Both the position numbers and the translations under genes were made by a program. From an uncultured Oscillospiraceae bacterium (GTDB taxonomy: Bacteria; Bacillota; Clostridia; Oscillospirales; Acutalibacteraceae): a DNA stretch of 64,000 bases. Every line of letters starts with the position of its first letter. Positions within the stretch are counted from its first letter, which is position 1. The stretch lies in contig CATXDC010000008.1 in NCBI GenBank assembly GCA_958366985.1, positions 1 through 64,000 of the forward strand, read 5' to 3'. The notes below the pieces were generated by a model. It was not told the DNA's origin. It searched no databases and was given only the letters and a program-made list of their open reading frames with translations. Below, piece by piece: positions 42,434-52,729 of this stretch.

Positions 42434-43123
42434 ATGTATAACATACTTGTTTGTGACGACGATAAGGCAATACTTGATTCAATCGAAATTTATCTTAAGG
42501 CTGAGGGCTATAATATTGTCCGTGCAGAAAACGGCCAGGAGGCTATTGAGGCAGTCAAAGGCAAGGATATCCACTGTGCGGTTATGGATATTATGATGCC
42601 GGGGCTTGACGGACTTGGAGCCACCTTGAAGCTTCGTGAGAATCATAATTTTCCCATTATCTTACTTTCGGCAAAGAGCGAGGATTCCGATAAAATTACG
42701 GGACTTACCTTCGGCGCAGATGATTATGTTACAAAGCCTTTTAATCCCCTTGAGCTTGTAGCGAGAGTAAAATCTCAGATAAGACGATTTGTCAACCTCG
42801 GCAGCATCAATAAAAAGGAGAACGCAATCGTAAACGGCGGCCTGGTGCTTGACACCGCCGCCAGAGAACTTACCGTTGACGGAGAACCGGTTCATCTTAC
42901 TGCAAGGGAATACGGAATAGTGGAACTGCTTATGAGCAATATCGGAAGAGTGCTTTCAACTCAGCAGATTTATGAATCCGTATGGAATGAGCCGAGCTTT
43001 TCCACGGAAAAAACGGTAACAGTTCATATAAGGCGAATAAGGGAAAAGATAGAAATCAATCCCAAAGAGCCTAAATACTTAAAGGTGGTGTGGGGAATTG
43101 GCTACAAAATTGAGAAAATTTAG
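42434..43123 (+). CDS. OmpR/PhoB-family response regulator
   Basis: 229 residues: receiver domain with acidic pocket CDDD (7-10), phosphoacceptor D52 (VMDIMMPG) and K101 (TKPF), then a winged-helix DNA-binding domain ending TVHIRRIREKIEINP and VWGIGYKIE. Its gene runs into the histidine kinase gene with a 26-base overlap, so they form a pair (VanR/VanS-like organisation). It is divergent from the riboswitch operon; a link to it is possible but unsupported. A TATAAT at about 42390 may be its -10 box. Confidence 0.93.
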   Translation: MYNILVCDDDKAILDSIEIYLKAEGYNIVRAENGQEAIEAVKGKDIHCAVMDIMMPGLDGLGATLKLRENHNFPIILLSAKSEDSDKITGLTFGADDYVTKPFNPLELVARVKSQIRRFVNLGSINKKENAIVNGGLVLDTAARELTVDGEPVHLTAREYGIVELLMSNIGRVLSTQQIYESVWNEPSFSTEKTVTVHIRRIREKIEINPKEPKYLKVVWGIGYKIEKI

Positions 43124-45716
43124 TTACAACATATTTGTAAAAGTAATAATCTTTTTGCTCACAGCAGGATGCATTGCTATGGCAGGAAGAGCGCTGTTCA
43201 AAGTTATGATTGCAGATGCATTATTTTATCGTACTTACGGCGTAAATTACAATTATGTAGAAGATTTCAAATCGTCCTCCTCTTTCGCTGAGATGGTAAG
43301 CGATGATGTAGAGAAAATACAAGTCTATATGGAAAATTATCACGGTGATGAGGAATACGTAAAAAGCGGAAAGGCCTGGGCTGACCATGAAGCACAGCTC
43401 AGAGCCGGTTCCGAAAAAAATACGCAGGATGAAATAACACAAAAAGTAAGATATTACATGCAGAATTACGCATTATCAGATATTGAACTTCCTTCCGAAT
43501 CTAATGTCGATAACGCTGAAAATAATTCTGATTCAGCTACCACTGCTGTTAATGGATCAGAAAATGACAGTACAGAAAATATTTATACTCTCGAAAATGC
43601 AGAAAAGGTTCTCGATGCCTATTATTATGAACTTTTGGTAAACGAAGTAAATTATATACGCAGCGATGCGGAAAAAACTCTTCAAAATAATATAAATTCT
43701 GAAAAGCGTGACTTTTTAAATAGATACGAAGAACTGAAAAATGAAATAGACAGCCTTAAAAATTTTAAGTTTATATATGATGACGGAACTTGTTTCTTAA
43801 CAAATATTGACGGAGTCGAAAAAAGAGAGGACAGAAATTACACTCAGGATGTTTCGAGTTTTCCTTTTGCCGTATCCTCTGACGGAATGGTCATAAATAA
43901 TGCAGAAATACCGTCATATATCTCCTCTTCAATTGCCGAGCGCTGCACATTCAGCGGAAATATATCTTTCGGCATAAACACCTATTTTTTTGAAAGTGAT
44001 AAATATCAAACTGCATCACAGGAATACACTCAAAACTATTCCCTGTTTACCGATTCACTGTTTTTCGGCTCTATCAGTGCATTCGGCGCAGTTATGGGTA
44101 TAATTTACCTTATGATTACCGCCGGCAGAAAGGATAAAAATTCTCCTGTTGAGGAAGCTTCCATTGACCGCTGTTTCCATGATCTGCACTTTATTATTTC
44201 AGGAGCATTAATTTTTCTCATAGCATTCGTCACTTATACTTTGTACTATACGGATTTTCAGCACCTTATTGAGAAAACCTTAAACGGCAATATTGGAGTT
44301 AATTCCATCAATTCCAATCTGTTTACAGCTGCCGCATTTGTATGTGCTGTTTTGCTTCTCGAATGGTTCATGTCCTTTGTAAGAAGTATAAAACTACGTA
44401 GTCTTATTAAGCACTCCCTCTGGTTTGTAATAGGAAAGAAAATAATAAATTTCTTCAAAAAATCATATGAAAAAATCAGTACCGCTTTTTCTTCCAGATA
44501 TCATTTTAATTGTCTAAAGAAATCCATTATCTGGAAAATGATTCTTTTCCTTGCGGTAAATGCCGTATTTTTCCTGTTCGGTTTAATTGGTATTGACTCT
44601 AACGAGGCGGGAATCTTTATTTTCCTTTGCCTTATTCCGGCAAGTGTATTTAACATCATATTCTTTATAAAGATTTTCGAGACAATTAAAAACCTTGATA
44701 AGATTTTTACCGAAATAAAGAAAGGCTCTCAGGGAGATTTTAATTTCTCACTGGATTATTCAAAAATGAAAGATCCGGTAAAAGGCTTTGCTCGTGATGT
44801 TGAAAATATGCAGAACGGACTTAAAACGGCAGTTAATGAGGCAATCAAGGGTGAGCGCATGAAAACGGAGCTTATTACAAACGTCTCCCATGACCTTAAA
44901 ACTCCCCTCACCTCAATAATAAACTATGTTGACCTTCTGGGCAGATGCGACATTACCGACGAAACCGCAAAGGAATATATAGGAGTTTTAAGCGACAAAT
45001 CAGAAAAGCTTAAAAAGCTTATTGAAGACCTTGTGGAAGCATCAAAGGCAAGCACCGGTAATATTAAAATTACAAAAATCAAAATGAATCTTTATGAGCT
45101 GGCAGTTCAGGCAGTTGGAGAACATGAGGATGCACTTGCGGAAAGAGGAATTGAGGTTCGCATAAACACTCCTGAAAAGCAGCCGGTAGTTCTGGCTGAT
45201 AACCAAAAGACATGGCGAATAATAGATAACCTTTTCAGCAACGTAAAGAAATACTCTCTCAAAGGTTCAAGAGCATATATTACCGTTGAAGAAAAGGACG
45301 GATGGGGCAGATTCTCAATTAAGAACGTCTCAGAAAAAGCTCTCGATATTTCACCTGACGAATTAACTCAGAGATTTGTAAGAGGCGACGCCTCCAGATC
45401 AACTGAGGGCAGCGGACTGGGTCTTTCAATTGCAAAAAGTCTCTGCGAACTTCAGGGCGGCAGATTTACAATTGAAATTGACGGCGATCTCTTTAAAGCC
45501 ACTCTCGAGCTTCCCCTTGTTTCGGAGGATGAAGAAACAAACAAAAAGTCACTTTTGGAACAGGAAACAGCTCGCAGATACTCATCACAAAACGTAAATC
45601 TCAACGCATCCTTTAATCTTCCCCCTGATTTAAAGGTAAGCGAACAAATGGCGGAAGAACTCAGACGCAGACAGATTGACGCTTCACATAATTTCACGCC
45701 GCCAACTGACAAATAA
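43098..45716 (+). CDS. Membrane sensor histidine kinase
   Basis: 872 residues, large for the family. One N-terminal membrane helix, a long extracytoplasmic domain (about 40-325), then about five further helices (330-540), a HAMP-like linker, HisKA with phospho-His598 in NVSHDLKTPLTS, and HATPase_c with SGLGLSIAKSLCELQGG. The multi-helix centre suggests sensing in or near the membrane, as for cell-wall stress kinases. Starts at TTG 43098 inside the regulator gene with GGTGG upstream. A hydrophilic tail of about 75 residues follows the ATPase domain. Confidence 0.9.
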   Translation: MATKLRKFSYNIFVKVIIFLLTAGCIAMAGRALFKVMIADALFYRTYGVNYNYVEDFKSSSSFAEMVSDDVEKIQVYMENYHGDEEYVKSGKAWADHEAQLRAGSEKNTQDEITQKVRYYMQNYALSDIELPSESNVDNAENNSDSATTAVNGSENDSTENIYTLENAEKVLDAYYYELLVNEVNYIRSDAEKTLQNNINSEKRDFLNRYEELKNEIDSLKNFKFIYDDGTCFLTNIDGVEKREDRNYTQDVSSFPFAVSSDGMVINNAEIPSYISSSIAERCTFSGNISFGINTYFFESDKYQTASQEYTQNYSLFTDSLFFGSISAFGAVMGIIYLMITAGRKDKNSPVEEASIDRCFHDLHFIISGALIFLIAFVTYTLYYTDFQHLIEKTLNGNIGVNSINSNLFTAAAFVCAVLLLEWFMSFVRSIKLRSLIKHSLWFVIGKKIINFFKKSYEKISTAFSSRYHFNCLKKSIIWKMILFLAVNAVFFLFGLIGIDSNEAGIFIFLCLIPASVFNIIFFIKIFETIKNLDKIFTEIKKGSQGDFNFSLDYSKMKDPVKGFARDVENMQNGLKTAVNEAIKGERMKTELITNVSHDLKTPLTSIINYVDLLGRCDITDETAKEYIGVLSDKSEKLKKLIEDLVEASKASTGNIKITKIKMNLYELAVQAVGEHEDALAERGIEVRINTPEKQPVVLADNQKTWRIIDNLFSNVKKYSLKGSRAYITVEEKDGWGRFSIKNVSEKALDISPDELTQRFVRGDASRSTEGSGLGLSIAKSLCELQGGRFTIEIDGDLFKATLELPLVSEDEETNKKSLLEQETARRYSSQNVNLNASFNLPPDLKVSEQMAEELRRRQIDASHNFTPPTDK

Positions 45717-45757
45717 GTAAATAGTTAAAACACCAATTAAATAAAAACCATATGGTT

Positions 45758-45800
45758 CATCTCCCGAAATTTGCACAGGCTTTTTCGGGAGATGTTTTTT
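45758..45800 (+). terminator. Terminator of the two-component operon
   Basis: CATCTCCCGAAA (45758-45769) with TTTCGGGAGATG (45783-45794), then T6. Confidence 0.9.
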
Positions 45801-45811
45801 AAAGCGAGTTT

Positions 45812-45840
45812 TCCACATCGAGTTATAGCAATGTGGAAAT
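45812..45840. repeat. Inverted pair of DnaA-box-like sites near gyrA end
   Basis: TTTTCCACAT and ATGTGGAAAT face each other around a 12-nt centre; each core differs by one base from TTATCCACA. Could be DnaA-binding or chance in an AT-rich gap. Confidence 0.35.
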
Positions 45841-45892
45841 ATATACATGTGAGCAGATTAAACACATATATATGTTCATACTATTATAGATA

Positions 45893-45929
45893 AACCCCTG
45901 CAATAAGCTTTTAACTTATTGCAGGGGTT
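45893..45929 (-). terminator. Terminator of gyrA
   Basis: 15-bp perfect stem (45893-45907 with 45915-45929), 7-nt loop. Confidence 0.85.
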
Positions 45930-45959
45930 CGTATCTGCTGTTAACTTTTCTTTATTGTA

Positions 45960-48530
45960 TTACTCTTCTGATTCGGAAGCGTCATTTTCTGAAGCTTCTT
46001 CGTTTTCTGTCTTTACATCGGATACTGCTTCTTCTGCTGTATCCTCAGCAGCGCCGCTTCCTGCATCGGCAGTTTCTTCCGGAACAGCGGTTTCCTCGCT
46101 TTCCTCTTCGTGCTCAGCTCCGGCAACAGTTACAACCTTTTCACCTTCGCTTACACGCATAAGTCTTACACCCTTTGCAGGACGGTTGAATTCGCTTATG
46201 TCAGCAGCGTAAATTCTGATGATTATACCGTCTGAGGAAATAAGTATTACGTCCTCGTCATCGCTTACTGTGCGTATTGCAGCAACATCGCCGTATTCAG
46301 CAGTACGGTAGTTTTTAAGTCCCTTACCGCCTCTTGACTGGATTCTGTAATCGGCTTCGCTGCTTCTTCTTCCGTAGCCTGTTTCGCTGACGGTAAGAAC
46401 GCTATCACCCTCGTGAAGCACAGCCATTCCGATAACTTCGTCACCCTCGTCAAGCTCTATGGACTTAACGCCTCTTGCTGTTCTGCCAAGGGGTCTTACA
46501 TCGCTTTCGCTGAAGCGGATTGACATACCCTTTTTGGTTGCCACAAGTAAATCATCATTTCCGCTTGTAAGATGTACCCATGCAAGCTCATCGTCATCGT
46601 CGAGAGTTACGGCTATAACGCCGCTCTTTCTTACATTTGCATAAACTTCAAGGGGTGTACGCTTTATGATGCCCTTTCTTGTAACCATGCAAAGGTATGC
46701 TCCCTCTTCAAATTCAGGCACTCTTATCATAGCCGATACCCTTTCACCCTGTTCAACGGGGATAAGGTTTACTATATTCATGCCCTTGCTGGTTCTTCCG
46801 CCTTCGGGAATCTCATATCCCTTTAAGCGATAAGCTCTGCCTCTTGAAGTAAAGAACATTACATATTCATGGGTGGAGCAAGTGAACATTGTCTCTGCAA
46901 CGTCCTCTTCACGGCGGGTCATGCCCATAACGCCTCTGCCGCCTCTGCGCTGAAGCTTATAGGAATCAACAGGCAGACGCTTTGTGTATCCCATTGTAGT
47001 AAGGGTAAATACACAGGTTTCTTCGGGGATAAGATCCTCAATATCAACTTCGCCTGTGACGTTTGCAATCTCAGTTCTTCTCTCATCACCGAATTTGTCT
47101 GCAATCTCTCTTGCTTCGGTTTTGATGATTTCCATTATCTTGCTTTCATCGCCTAAGATTGCAAGAAGCTCCTGGATTTTTACTTTGAGAGCAGCCAGTT
47201 CTTCTTCAATCTTCTGTCTTTCAAGACCTGTCAGCTGTCCGATACGCATCTGAACAATTGCCTGAGCCTGAATGTCGTCAAGACCGAATCGCTCCATAAG
47301 TGCAGCTTTTGCAGTGGGAATATCCTTTGAAGCTCTGATAATTGCGATAACCTCATCTATAAAGTCGATTGCAACCATCAATCCCTCTAAGATATGGGCT
47401 CTGTCCTGAGCTTTTTTAAGGTCATAGTTTGTTCTGCGGACTATTACTTCACGCTGATACTCTATATAATTCTGAAGAATTTCCTTTAAGTTGAGAACTT
47501 TCGGTTCGCCGTTTACAAGGGCAATCATAATTGCGCCGAAAGTAACTTGCATCTGAGTGTAGGAATAGAGCTGATTTAACACAACCTGAGGATTTGCGTC
47601 CCTTTTAAGATCGATAGCAACATGGATACCCTCTCTTGAAGAGTAGTCACTGACGCCTGAAATACCCTCAATTCTCTTTTCCTTAACAAGGTCGGCAATG
47701 GATTCAATAAGTCTTGCCTTATTTACCTGATAGGGAAGCTCGGAAATATTGATTGTGAATCTTCCGTTTTTCTTCTCTTCGATTTCGGCTCTAGCTCTTA
47801 CAAAAATTCTGCCTCGACCTGTTGCATAGGCGGCTCTGATACCGGCTTTGCCCATGATAATACCCGCTGTGGGGAAATCGGGTCCTTTGATGTGCTCCAT
47901 AAGCTCCGGAAGCTCTGCATCGGGGTTATCAATAAGGCAGCACATACCGTCCACAACTTCTCTGAGGTTATGGGGAGGAATATTTGTAGCCATACCGACG
48001 GCGATACCTGTTGAACCGTTTACAAGCAGGTTCGGAAAACGTGACGGGAGTACTGTTGGCTCTTTATGGTTATCGTCGTAGTTGGGTATAAAATCAACTG
48101 TATTCTTGTCTATGTTTCTGAGCATCTCCATGGAGATTTTGCTCATTTTAGCCTCTGTATAACGGTATGCAGCAGGCGGGTCACCGTCGATTGAACCGAA
48201 GTTACCGTGACCGTCAACGAGAGTGTATCTCATTGAAAAGCTCTGTGCAAGCCTTACAAGGGCATCGTAAACTGAAGCGTCACCGTGGGGGTGATATTTA
48301 CCGAGAACATCACCGACTGTTGCGGCACACTTTTTATAGGGTTTTTCGGGATAAAGTCCCGCTTCGTACATGGTGTAAAGAATTCTCCTGTGAACAGGCT
48401 TTAAACCGTCCCTTACATCGGGAAGAGCTCTCGAAACGATAACTGACATGGAGTAATCAAGGAAAGATTTTCTCATTTCCTTGTTGATGTCAACGTTTAC
48501 GATACTCTGCCTTTCAAAATCTAAGCTCAT
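45960..48530 (-). CDS. gyrA: DNA gyrase subunit A
   Basis: 856 residues. Breakage-reunion domain with active-site Tyr124 (AAYRYTEAKM) and quinolone region YHPHGDASVYDAL, then the six-bladed C-terminal pinwheel including a QRRGGRGV box (GyrA-box), and an acidic tail of about 50 residues rich in Glu/Ala. Together with GyrB it introduces negative supercoils. At the position of E. coli Ser83 it carries Ala85 (Asp87 is kept as Asp89), as in Mycobacterium tuberculosis. Start preceded by AAGGG; gyrB lies upstream, separated by a membrane-protein gene. Confidence 0.98.
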   Translation of the reverse strand: MSLDFERQSIVNVDINKEMRKSFLDYSMSVIVSRALPDVRDGLKPVHRRILYTMYEAGLYPEKPYKKCAATVGDVLGKYHPHGDASVYDALVRLAQSFSMRYTLVDGHGNFGSIDGDPPAAYRYTEAKMSKISMEMLRNIDKNTVDFIPNYDDNHKEPTVLPSRFPNLLVNGSTGIAVGMATNIPPHNLREVVDGMCCLIDNPDAELPELMEHIKGPDFPTAGIIMGKAGIRAAYATGRGRIFVRARAEIEEKKNGRFTINISELPYQVNKARLIESIADLVKEKRIEGISGVSDYSSREGIHVAIDLKRDANPQVVLNQLYSYTQMQVTFGAIMIALVNGEPKVLNLKEILQNYIEYQREVIVRRTNYDLKKAQDRAHILEGLMVAIDFIDEVIAIIRASKDIPTAKAALMERFGLDDIQAQAIVQMRIGQLTGLERQKIEEELAALKVKIQELLAILGDESKIMEIIKTEAREIADKFGDERRTEIANVTGEVDIEDLIPEETCVFTLTTMGYTKRLPVDSYKLQRRGGRGVMGMTRREEDVAETMFTCSTHEYVMFFTSRGRAYRLKGYEIPEGGRTSKGMNIVNLIPVEQGERVSAMIRVPEFEEGAYLCMVTRKGIIKRTPLEVYANVRKSGVIAVTLDDDDELAWVHLTSGNDDLLVATKKGMSIRFSESDVRPLGRTARGVKSIELDEGDEVIGMAVLHEGDSVLTVSETGYGRRSSEADYRIQSRGGKGLKNYRTAEYGDVAAIRTVSDDEDVILISSDGIIIRIYAADISEFNRPAKGVRLMRVSEGEKVVTVAGAEHEEESEETAVPEETADAGSGAAEDTAEEAVSDVKTENEEASENDASESEE

Positions 48531-48570
48531 CTTTATCAGCCCTTATCTTTAAAATATTTAGACCTTGCTT

Positions 48571-49149
48571 TTATATAAATTCAGAAAAACTTGAATTATG
48601 GAATACACTCTCTGCCTTTTCATAAAGTATTGAGGAAAGTCTGTCGTTTACATCGCCGCTTAAACACTGTTTCGGTATGCTTATACATTCATGGCTTCCT
48701 CTTAGCAGAATCGAAAAGGTCTTACTGCTTTCCCTTATGAATTTTATATTTTCATAGGGAATAACATCTTCTGCCGAATCAATTGAATATTTCATATATT
48801 CTTCGTAAAGCTCCAGATAACAGGGTTTTTTATCAAGCTCTCTTAAAGTGAAAAGCCTTAATCTGTTTCTCTTTATTATCTTGTACGGAGTATGGAAAAT
48901 AACTGAAATAAGCAGAAGAAAAATCAAAAAGTCAAAGAAAAACGAAGCAAAGGTAAATCTGCTGTCACCTTCTGCGAGAAAAAGAGCTTTAAGAGTTGTG
49001 TTTGCAAAGGTGAATATGGCAATTACAACTCCCCCGGCAATTTTATTTTCACGCCTTAAAAGACCTGTCTTTTTCTCTTTCCACATTTCACTTTCTATAA
49101 AATTTTCCTTTACCATGCGGTAATCTATTCTTAAAAGACAATCTTCCAT
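48571..49149 (-). CDS. YcxB-like membrane protein of unknown function
   Basis: 192 residues with two adjacent membrane helices (about 37-57 and 66-88) followed by a beta-rich soluble domain containing IPYENIKFIRESSKTFSI and ISIPKQCL, the pattern of the YcxB-like C-terminal domain. Function unknown. It is inserted between gyrB and gyrA, which are often adjacent, and is probably cotranscribed with them. Confidence 0.7.
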   Translation of the reverse strand: MEDCLLRIDYRMVKENFIESEMWKEKKTGLLRRENKIAGGVVIAIFTFANTTLKALFLAEGDSRFTFASFFFDFLIFLLLISVIFHTPYKIIKRNRLRLFTLRELDKKPCYLELYEEYMKYSIDSAEDVIPYENIKFIRESSKTFSILLRGSHECISIPKQCLSGDVNDRLSSILYEKAESVFHNSSFSEFI

Positions 49150-49199
49150 TTTAACCGCCTATCTGTTTACGTTAATCCTGCCGTTATATAAAGCAGATT

Positions 49200-51185
49200 T
49201 TAAACGTCAAGATTCTGAACGTATTTTGCGTTCTGCTCAATAAATTCACGGCGTGGTTCAACCTTATCACCCATAAGAATGGTAAAGGTTTCATCTGCGA
49301 CCATTGCGTCTTCAACTGTAACACGAAGCATGATTCTGTGTTCCGGGTCCATAGTTGTCTCCCAAAGCTGTTGGGGATCCATTTCACCGAGACCTTTGTA
49401 TCGCTGAATGTCACAGCTTCCGCTGCCGCCAAGATCCTCTATATATCTGTCACGCTCCGGGTCTGAGTAAGCGTAAAAATGCTTTTTACCCTTGCTTACC
49501 TTGAACAGCGGAGGCTGAGCTATATAGACATATCCCTCTTCAACAAGAGGACGCATATATCTAAAGAAGAATGTCAGTAAAAGCGTTCTGATGTGAGCGC
49601 CGTCAACGTCGGCATCGGCCATAATGACTATCTTGTGATAACGGAGCTTTTCTATATTGAACTCATCACCTATACCTGTGCCCAAAGCTGTTACAACGGG
49701 CATCAGCTTTTCGTTGCCGATAACCTTATCAAGTCTTGCCTTTTCAACGTTGAGCATTTTACCCCAAAGTGGGAGAATAGCCTGAATGTTTCTGTCTCTG
49801 CCCTCTTTTGCGGAGCCTCCTGCGGAGTCACCCTCAACGATGAAGATTTCACATTCCGCCGGGTCACGGGAAATACAGTCCGCAAGCTTTCCAGGAAGGG
49901 AGTTATTTTCGAGAACAGTCTTTCTTCTTGCTAAATCCCTTGCCTTTCTCGCTGCTTCCCTTGCTCTGGAAGCATCAAGAGCTTTATTGAAAATAGCCTT
50001 GGCAACTGAGGGATTCTCTTCAAAATATGTGGTGAGCTTTTCGTAAACTGTCTGTGAAACAAGGGTTGCCATTTCGGTATTACCGAGCTTCCCCTTTGTC
50101 TGTCCCTCAAACTGAGCTTCTGTAAGCTTTACGTTTATAACTGCCGTAATACCTTCTCTTACATCTTCACCTGAAAGCTTTTTATCGGCATCCTTAAGGA
50201 TATTGTACTTTTTGCCGTAATCGTTGAAAACTCTTGTAAGAGCTGTTTTAAATCCAGTCTCATGAGTACCGCCGTCAACGGTATTTACGTTATTTGCAAA
50301 AGAGAGAATTATTTCGTTATAGCTGTCGTTATACATAATTGCGATTTCGGCGCTCTTATCTCCGTTTACCGCAGAAAAATGTATGGGCTTTTCATGCAAT
50401 GGGGTGAGCTGACGGCTCTTGTTGATAAACTCAACAAAGGAGCTTATACCGCCCTCATAGCAGTACTCCTTGCTGATGATATTTTCGCTGTCTCTTTTAT
50501 CCGTAAGGGTAATTGAAAGACCTGCGTTAAGAAAAGCCTGTTCTCTGAGTCTTCTCTGAAGAATCTCAAAATCATAAACAGTTGTCTCTTTGAATATTTC
50601 CGGGTCAGCTTTAAACTTGATGAAAGTACCGCTGTCGTTTGTATCGCCTATAACTGTAAGGTCGGAGGTGATATTTCCTCTTTCAAAAGTCTGACGGTAA
50701 ATGTGTCCGTTTTTGGAGATTTCAACCTCCATATACTCTGAAAGAGCGTTAACAACAGAGGAACCAACGCCGTGAAGACCGCCGGATACCTTGTATCCGC
50801 TGCCGCCGAATTTACCGCCGGCATGGAGAACCGTGAGAACAACCGTAACAGCCGGAAGTCCCATTTTCTCGTTTATGTCAACGGGAATACCACGGCCGTT
50901 ATCCCTTACTGTAATAACGTCGCCGGGAAGTATCTCTACCTCGATATGTGTACAATAGCCTGCAAGTGCCTCGTCTATGGAGTTATCGACGATTTCATAG
51001 ACAAGGTGATGAAGACCTCTCGGTCCCGTTGAGCCTATGTACATACCGGGTCTTTTACGTACGGCTTCAAGACCCTCTAAAACCTGAATCTGACTTGCGT
51101 CATATTCTTCGGTAACAAGGGTATCCATAACCTCTTCAATTTCAGGGTCAAGGTTGCCGTTCATTGTGTTTTCAAGATTTTCCAT
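49200..51185 (-). CDS. gyrB: DNA gyrase subunit B
   Basis: 661 residues. GHKL ATPase domain (VDNSIDEALAGYC, VRDNGRGIP, KVSGGLHGVGSSVVNALS), transducer, Toprim metal site (EGDSAGGSAKEGRDRN and MADADVDGAHIRTLLL) and a C-terminal tail ending QNAKYVQNLDV. About 20 residues longer at the N-terminus than the Bacillus enzyme. GGAGG precedes the ATG. Follows remB/recF in the usual dnaA-dnaN-recF-gyrB order. Confidence 0.98.
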   Translation of the reverse strand: MENLENTMNGNLDPEIEEVMDTLVTEEYDASQIQVLEGLEAVRKRPGMYIGSTGPRGLHHLVYEIVDNSIDEALAGYCTHIEVEILPGDVITVRDNGRGIPVDINEKMGLPAVTVVLTVLHAGGKFGGSGYKVSGGLHGVGSSVVNALSEYMEVEISKNGHIYRQTFERGNITSDLTVIGDTNDSGTFIKFKADPEIFKETTVYDFEILQRRLREQAFLNAGLSITLTDKRDSENIISKEYCYEGGISSFVEFINKSRQLTPLHEKPIHFSAVNGDKSAEIAIMYNDSYNEIILSFANNVNTVDGGTHETGFKTALTRVFNDYGKKYNILKDADKKLSGEDVREGITAVINVKLTEAQFEGQTKGKLGNTEMATLVSQTVYEKLTTYFEENPSVAKAIFNKALDASRAREAARKARDLARRKTVLENNSLPGKLADCISRDPAECEIFIVEGDSAGGSAKEGRDRNIQAILPLWGKMLNVEKARLDKVIGNEKLMPVVTALGTGIGDEFNIEKLRYHKIVIMADADVDGAHIRTLLLTFFFRYMRPLVEEGYVYIAQPPLFKVSKGKKHFYAYSDPERDRYIEDLGGSGSCDIQRYKGLGEMDPQQLWETTMDPEHRIMLRVTVEDAMVADETFTILMGDKVEPRREFIEQNAKYVQNLDV

Positions 51186-51220
51186 CTTAAAAACCTCCTT
51201 CTTTTCTTAACAAAAGCCTT

Positions 51221-51514
51221 CTATTTCATGTTTCTCTCTATATTTGCAAGATTGCCTACAAATCCCGTTCTCTTTAAAAGGGTCTGACAGGAAATCTGTG
51301 AAATGTAAACCACTCTTCCGCTTTTTCTCGTTTCGTCCTGACAGACGATAAAGGATTTCGGAAGCTCATAGGAAACGTTTATAACATCTCCTGCTTTTTC
51401 GGCGGCTGTAAGGTAATCTCTCGATGCCTTTGCGACAGTGGCGGTATCAAGGTCAAATATGCCTATTATTTTGTCAAGGGTTACTACCGTATCCTGTCCC
51501 AGATGCAGATACAT
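51221..51514 (-). CDS. remB: RemB-like (DUF370) regulatory protein
   Basis: 97 residues matching the short protein found between recF and gyrB (YaaB/RemB): MYLHLGQDTVVTLDKIIGIFD and SQISCQTLLKR. The Bacillus counterpart helps activate extracellular-matrix genes; in Clostridia the role is untested. ATG at 51514 is chosen because GGGGAGTG..AGGT precedes it; the longer frame from 51541 is unlikely. Confidence 0.85.
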   Translation of the reverse strand: MYLHLGQDTVVTLDKIIGIFDLDTATVAKASRDYLTAAEKAGDVINVSYELPKSFIVCQDETRKSGRVVYISQISCQTLLKRTGFVGNLANIERNMK

Positions 51515-51553
51515 ACCTTTCACTCCCCGCTGAAAATTCAATATATTCTAAAG

Positions 51554-52729
51554 TTACTTTTTCGTATATTCTCTGATTTCTCCGTTTTTCACTTCAAAAA
51601 TCTTTCCCGCACACATATTAAGGGCAGGTATGGAATCACAGCAGGTAATAAACACCTGCTTGTCCTTAATGCGGTTTAAAATATAATCTTGCCTCGACGG
51701 GTCAAGCTCACTCATTACGTCATCGAGAAGTATTACGGGAGAAGTATCAGTAAGCTTTTTCAAAACCTCGGCTTCTCCAAGCTTTAAAGCAAGTGCGCAG
51801 GAGCGCTGCTGTCCCTGTGAACCGAAAGAACGTGCCGAAACGGAATTTACCTTTATTTCAAAGTCATCCCTGTGAGGACCGGCAGAGGTGGTTCCGTTTG
51901 AAATATCGTCCTTTCTGTGTTTTACAAGGTTCATATAAAGCCTGCGTTTTATTTCGCTGTATTTGGGTTTTCCGTTTTCATCAAAGGGGATTTTTCCCCT
52001 GTCAGCTTTAATCTCTAATAAATTATCGCCGTCCATTACAATATTTCTTATTGTTGGCACATATTCAAAAGTAAATTCTTCTTTGCTGGAAGAAAGTCCC
52101 TCATAAATCTGTACCGCCTCTTTTTTTAGATGTTCTGTATATTCATAGCGGTAGATAATAATATCCGCTCCATAGGATGCAAGGCGGTCGTCCCATATAT
52201 CGAGGGTATCGGCAAGGGACGGATTGGAATAAAGACTTTTTAAAAGCATATTTCTCTGCTTTAGGACTTTATTATATCCTGCAAGAGATTTTGCATAAAG
52301 TGGTCTTGACTGAGCAACAGCCATATCTATAAATTTTCTTCTCTCTTCGGGAGAACCTTTTACAATATTCAGATGAATGGGCGAAAATGCAACTGCTCTG
52401 AAAATGCCTATCATCTCTCTTACACTCTGCATTTTAACGCCGTTGAGGGTTCCGCTGCGTTTTTTATCTATCTGAATCTGAGCACTTTGCTCTCTTCCGC
52501 CTGAGAAAAACTCAAATTCCAGATCTGCTCTTTCTTCACCGAAAGACACAAGCTCTGAATCCTTTGAACCTCTGAAGCTTTTACAGCCTGTAAAAAGCCA
52601 GATTGCTTCAATAAGATTGGTTTTTCCTTGGGCGTTATCGCCGCAGATAAGATTTACCCCTGGATCGGGATTTATTGTAAGCTCTTTTATATTACGGTAA
52701 TTTTTCGCTTTAAGAGTCAGCGCTTTCAT
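51554..52729 (-). CDS. recF: DNA replication and repair protein RecF
   Basis: 391-residue SMC-like ATPase acting with RecO/RecR to load RecA at gaps. Walker A ICGDNAQGKTNLIEAI, signature SQGQQRSCALALKLGEAE, Walker B VILLDDVMSELD. Overlaps the upstream S4-domain gene by 20 bases; AGGTAAAGG serves as RBS. Confidence 0.96.
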   Translation of the reverse strand: MKALTLKAKNYRNIKELTINPDPGVNLICGDNAQGKTNLIEAIWLFTGCKSFRGSKDSELVSFGEERADLEFEFFSGGREQSAQIQIDKKRSGTLNGVKMQSVREMIGIFRAVAFSPIHLNIVKGSPEERRKFIDMAVAQSRPLYAKSLAGYNKVLKQRNMLLKSLYSNPSLADTLDIWDDRLASYGADIIIYRYEYTEHLKKEAVQIYEGLSSSKEEFTFEYVPTIRNIVMDGDNLLEIKADRGKIPFDENGKPKYSEIKRRLYMNLVKHRKDDISNGTTSAGPHRDDFEIKVNSVSARSFGSQGQQRSCALALKLGEAEVLKKLTDTSPVILLDDVMSELDPSRQDYILNRIKDKQVFITCCDSIPALNMCAGKIFEVKNGEIREYTKK

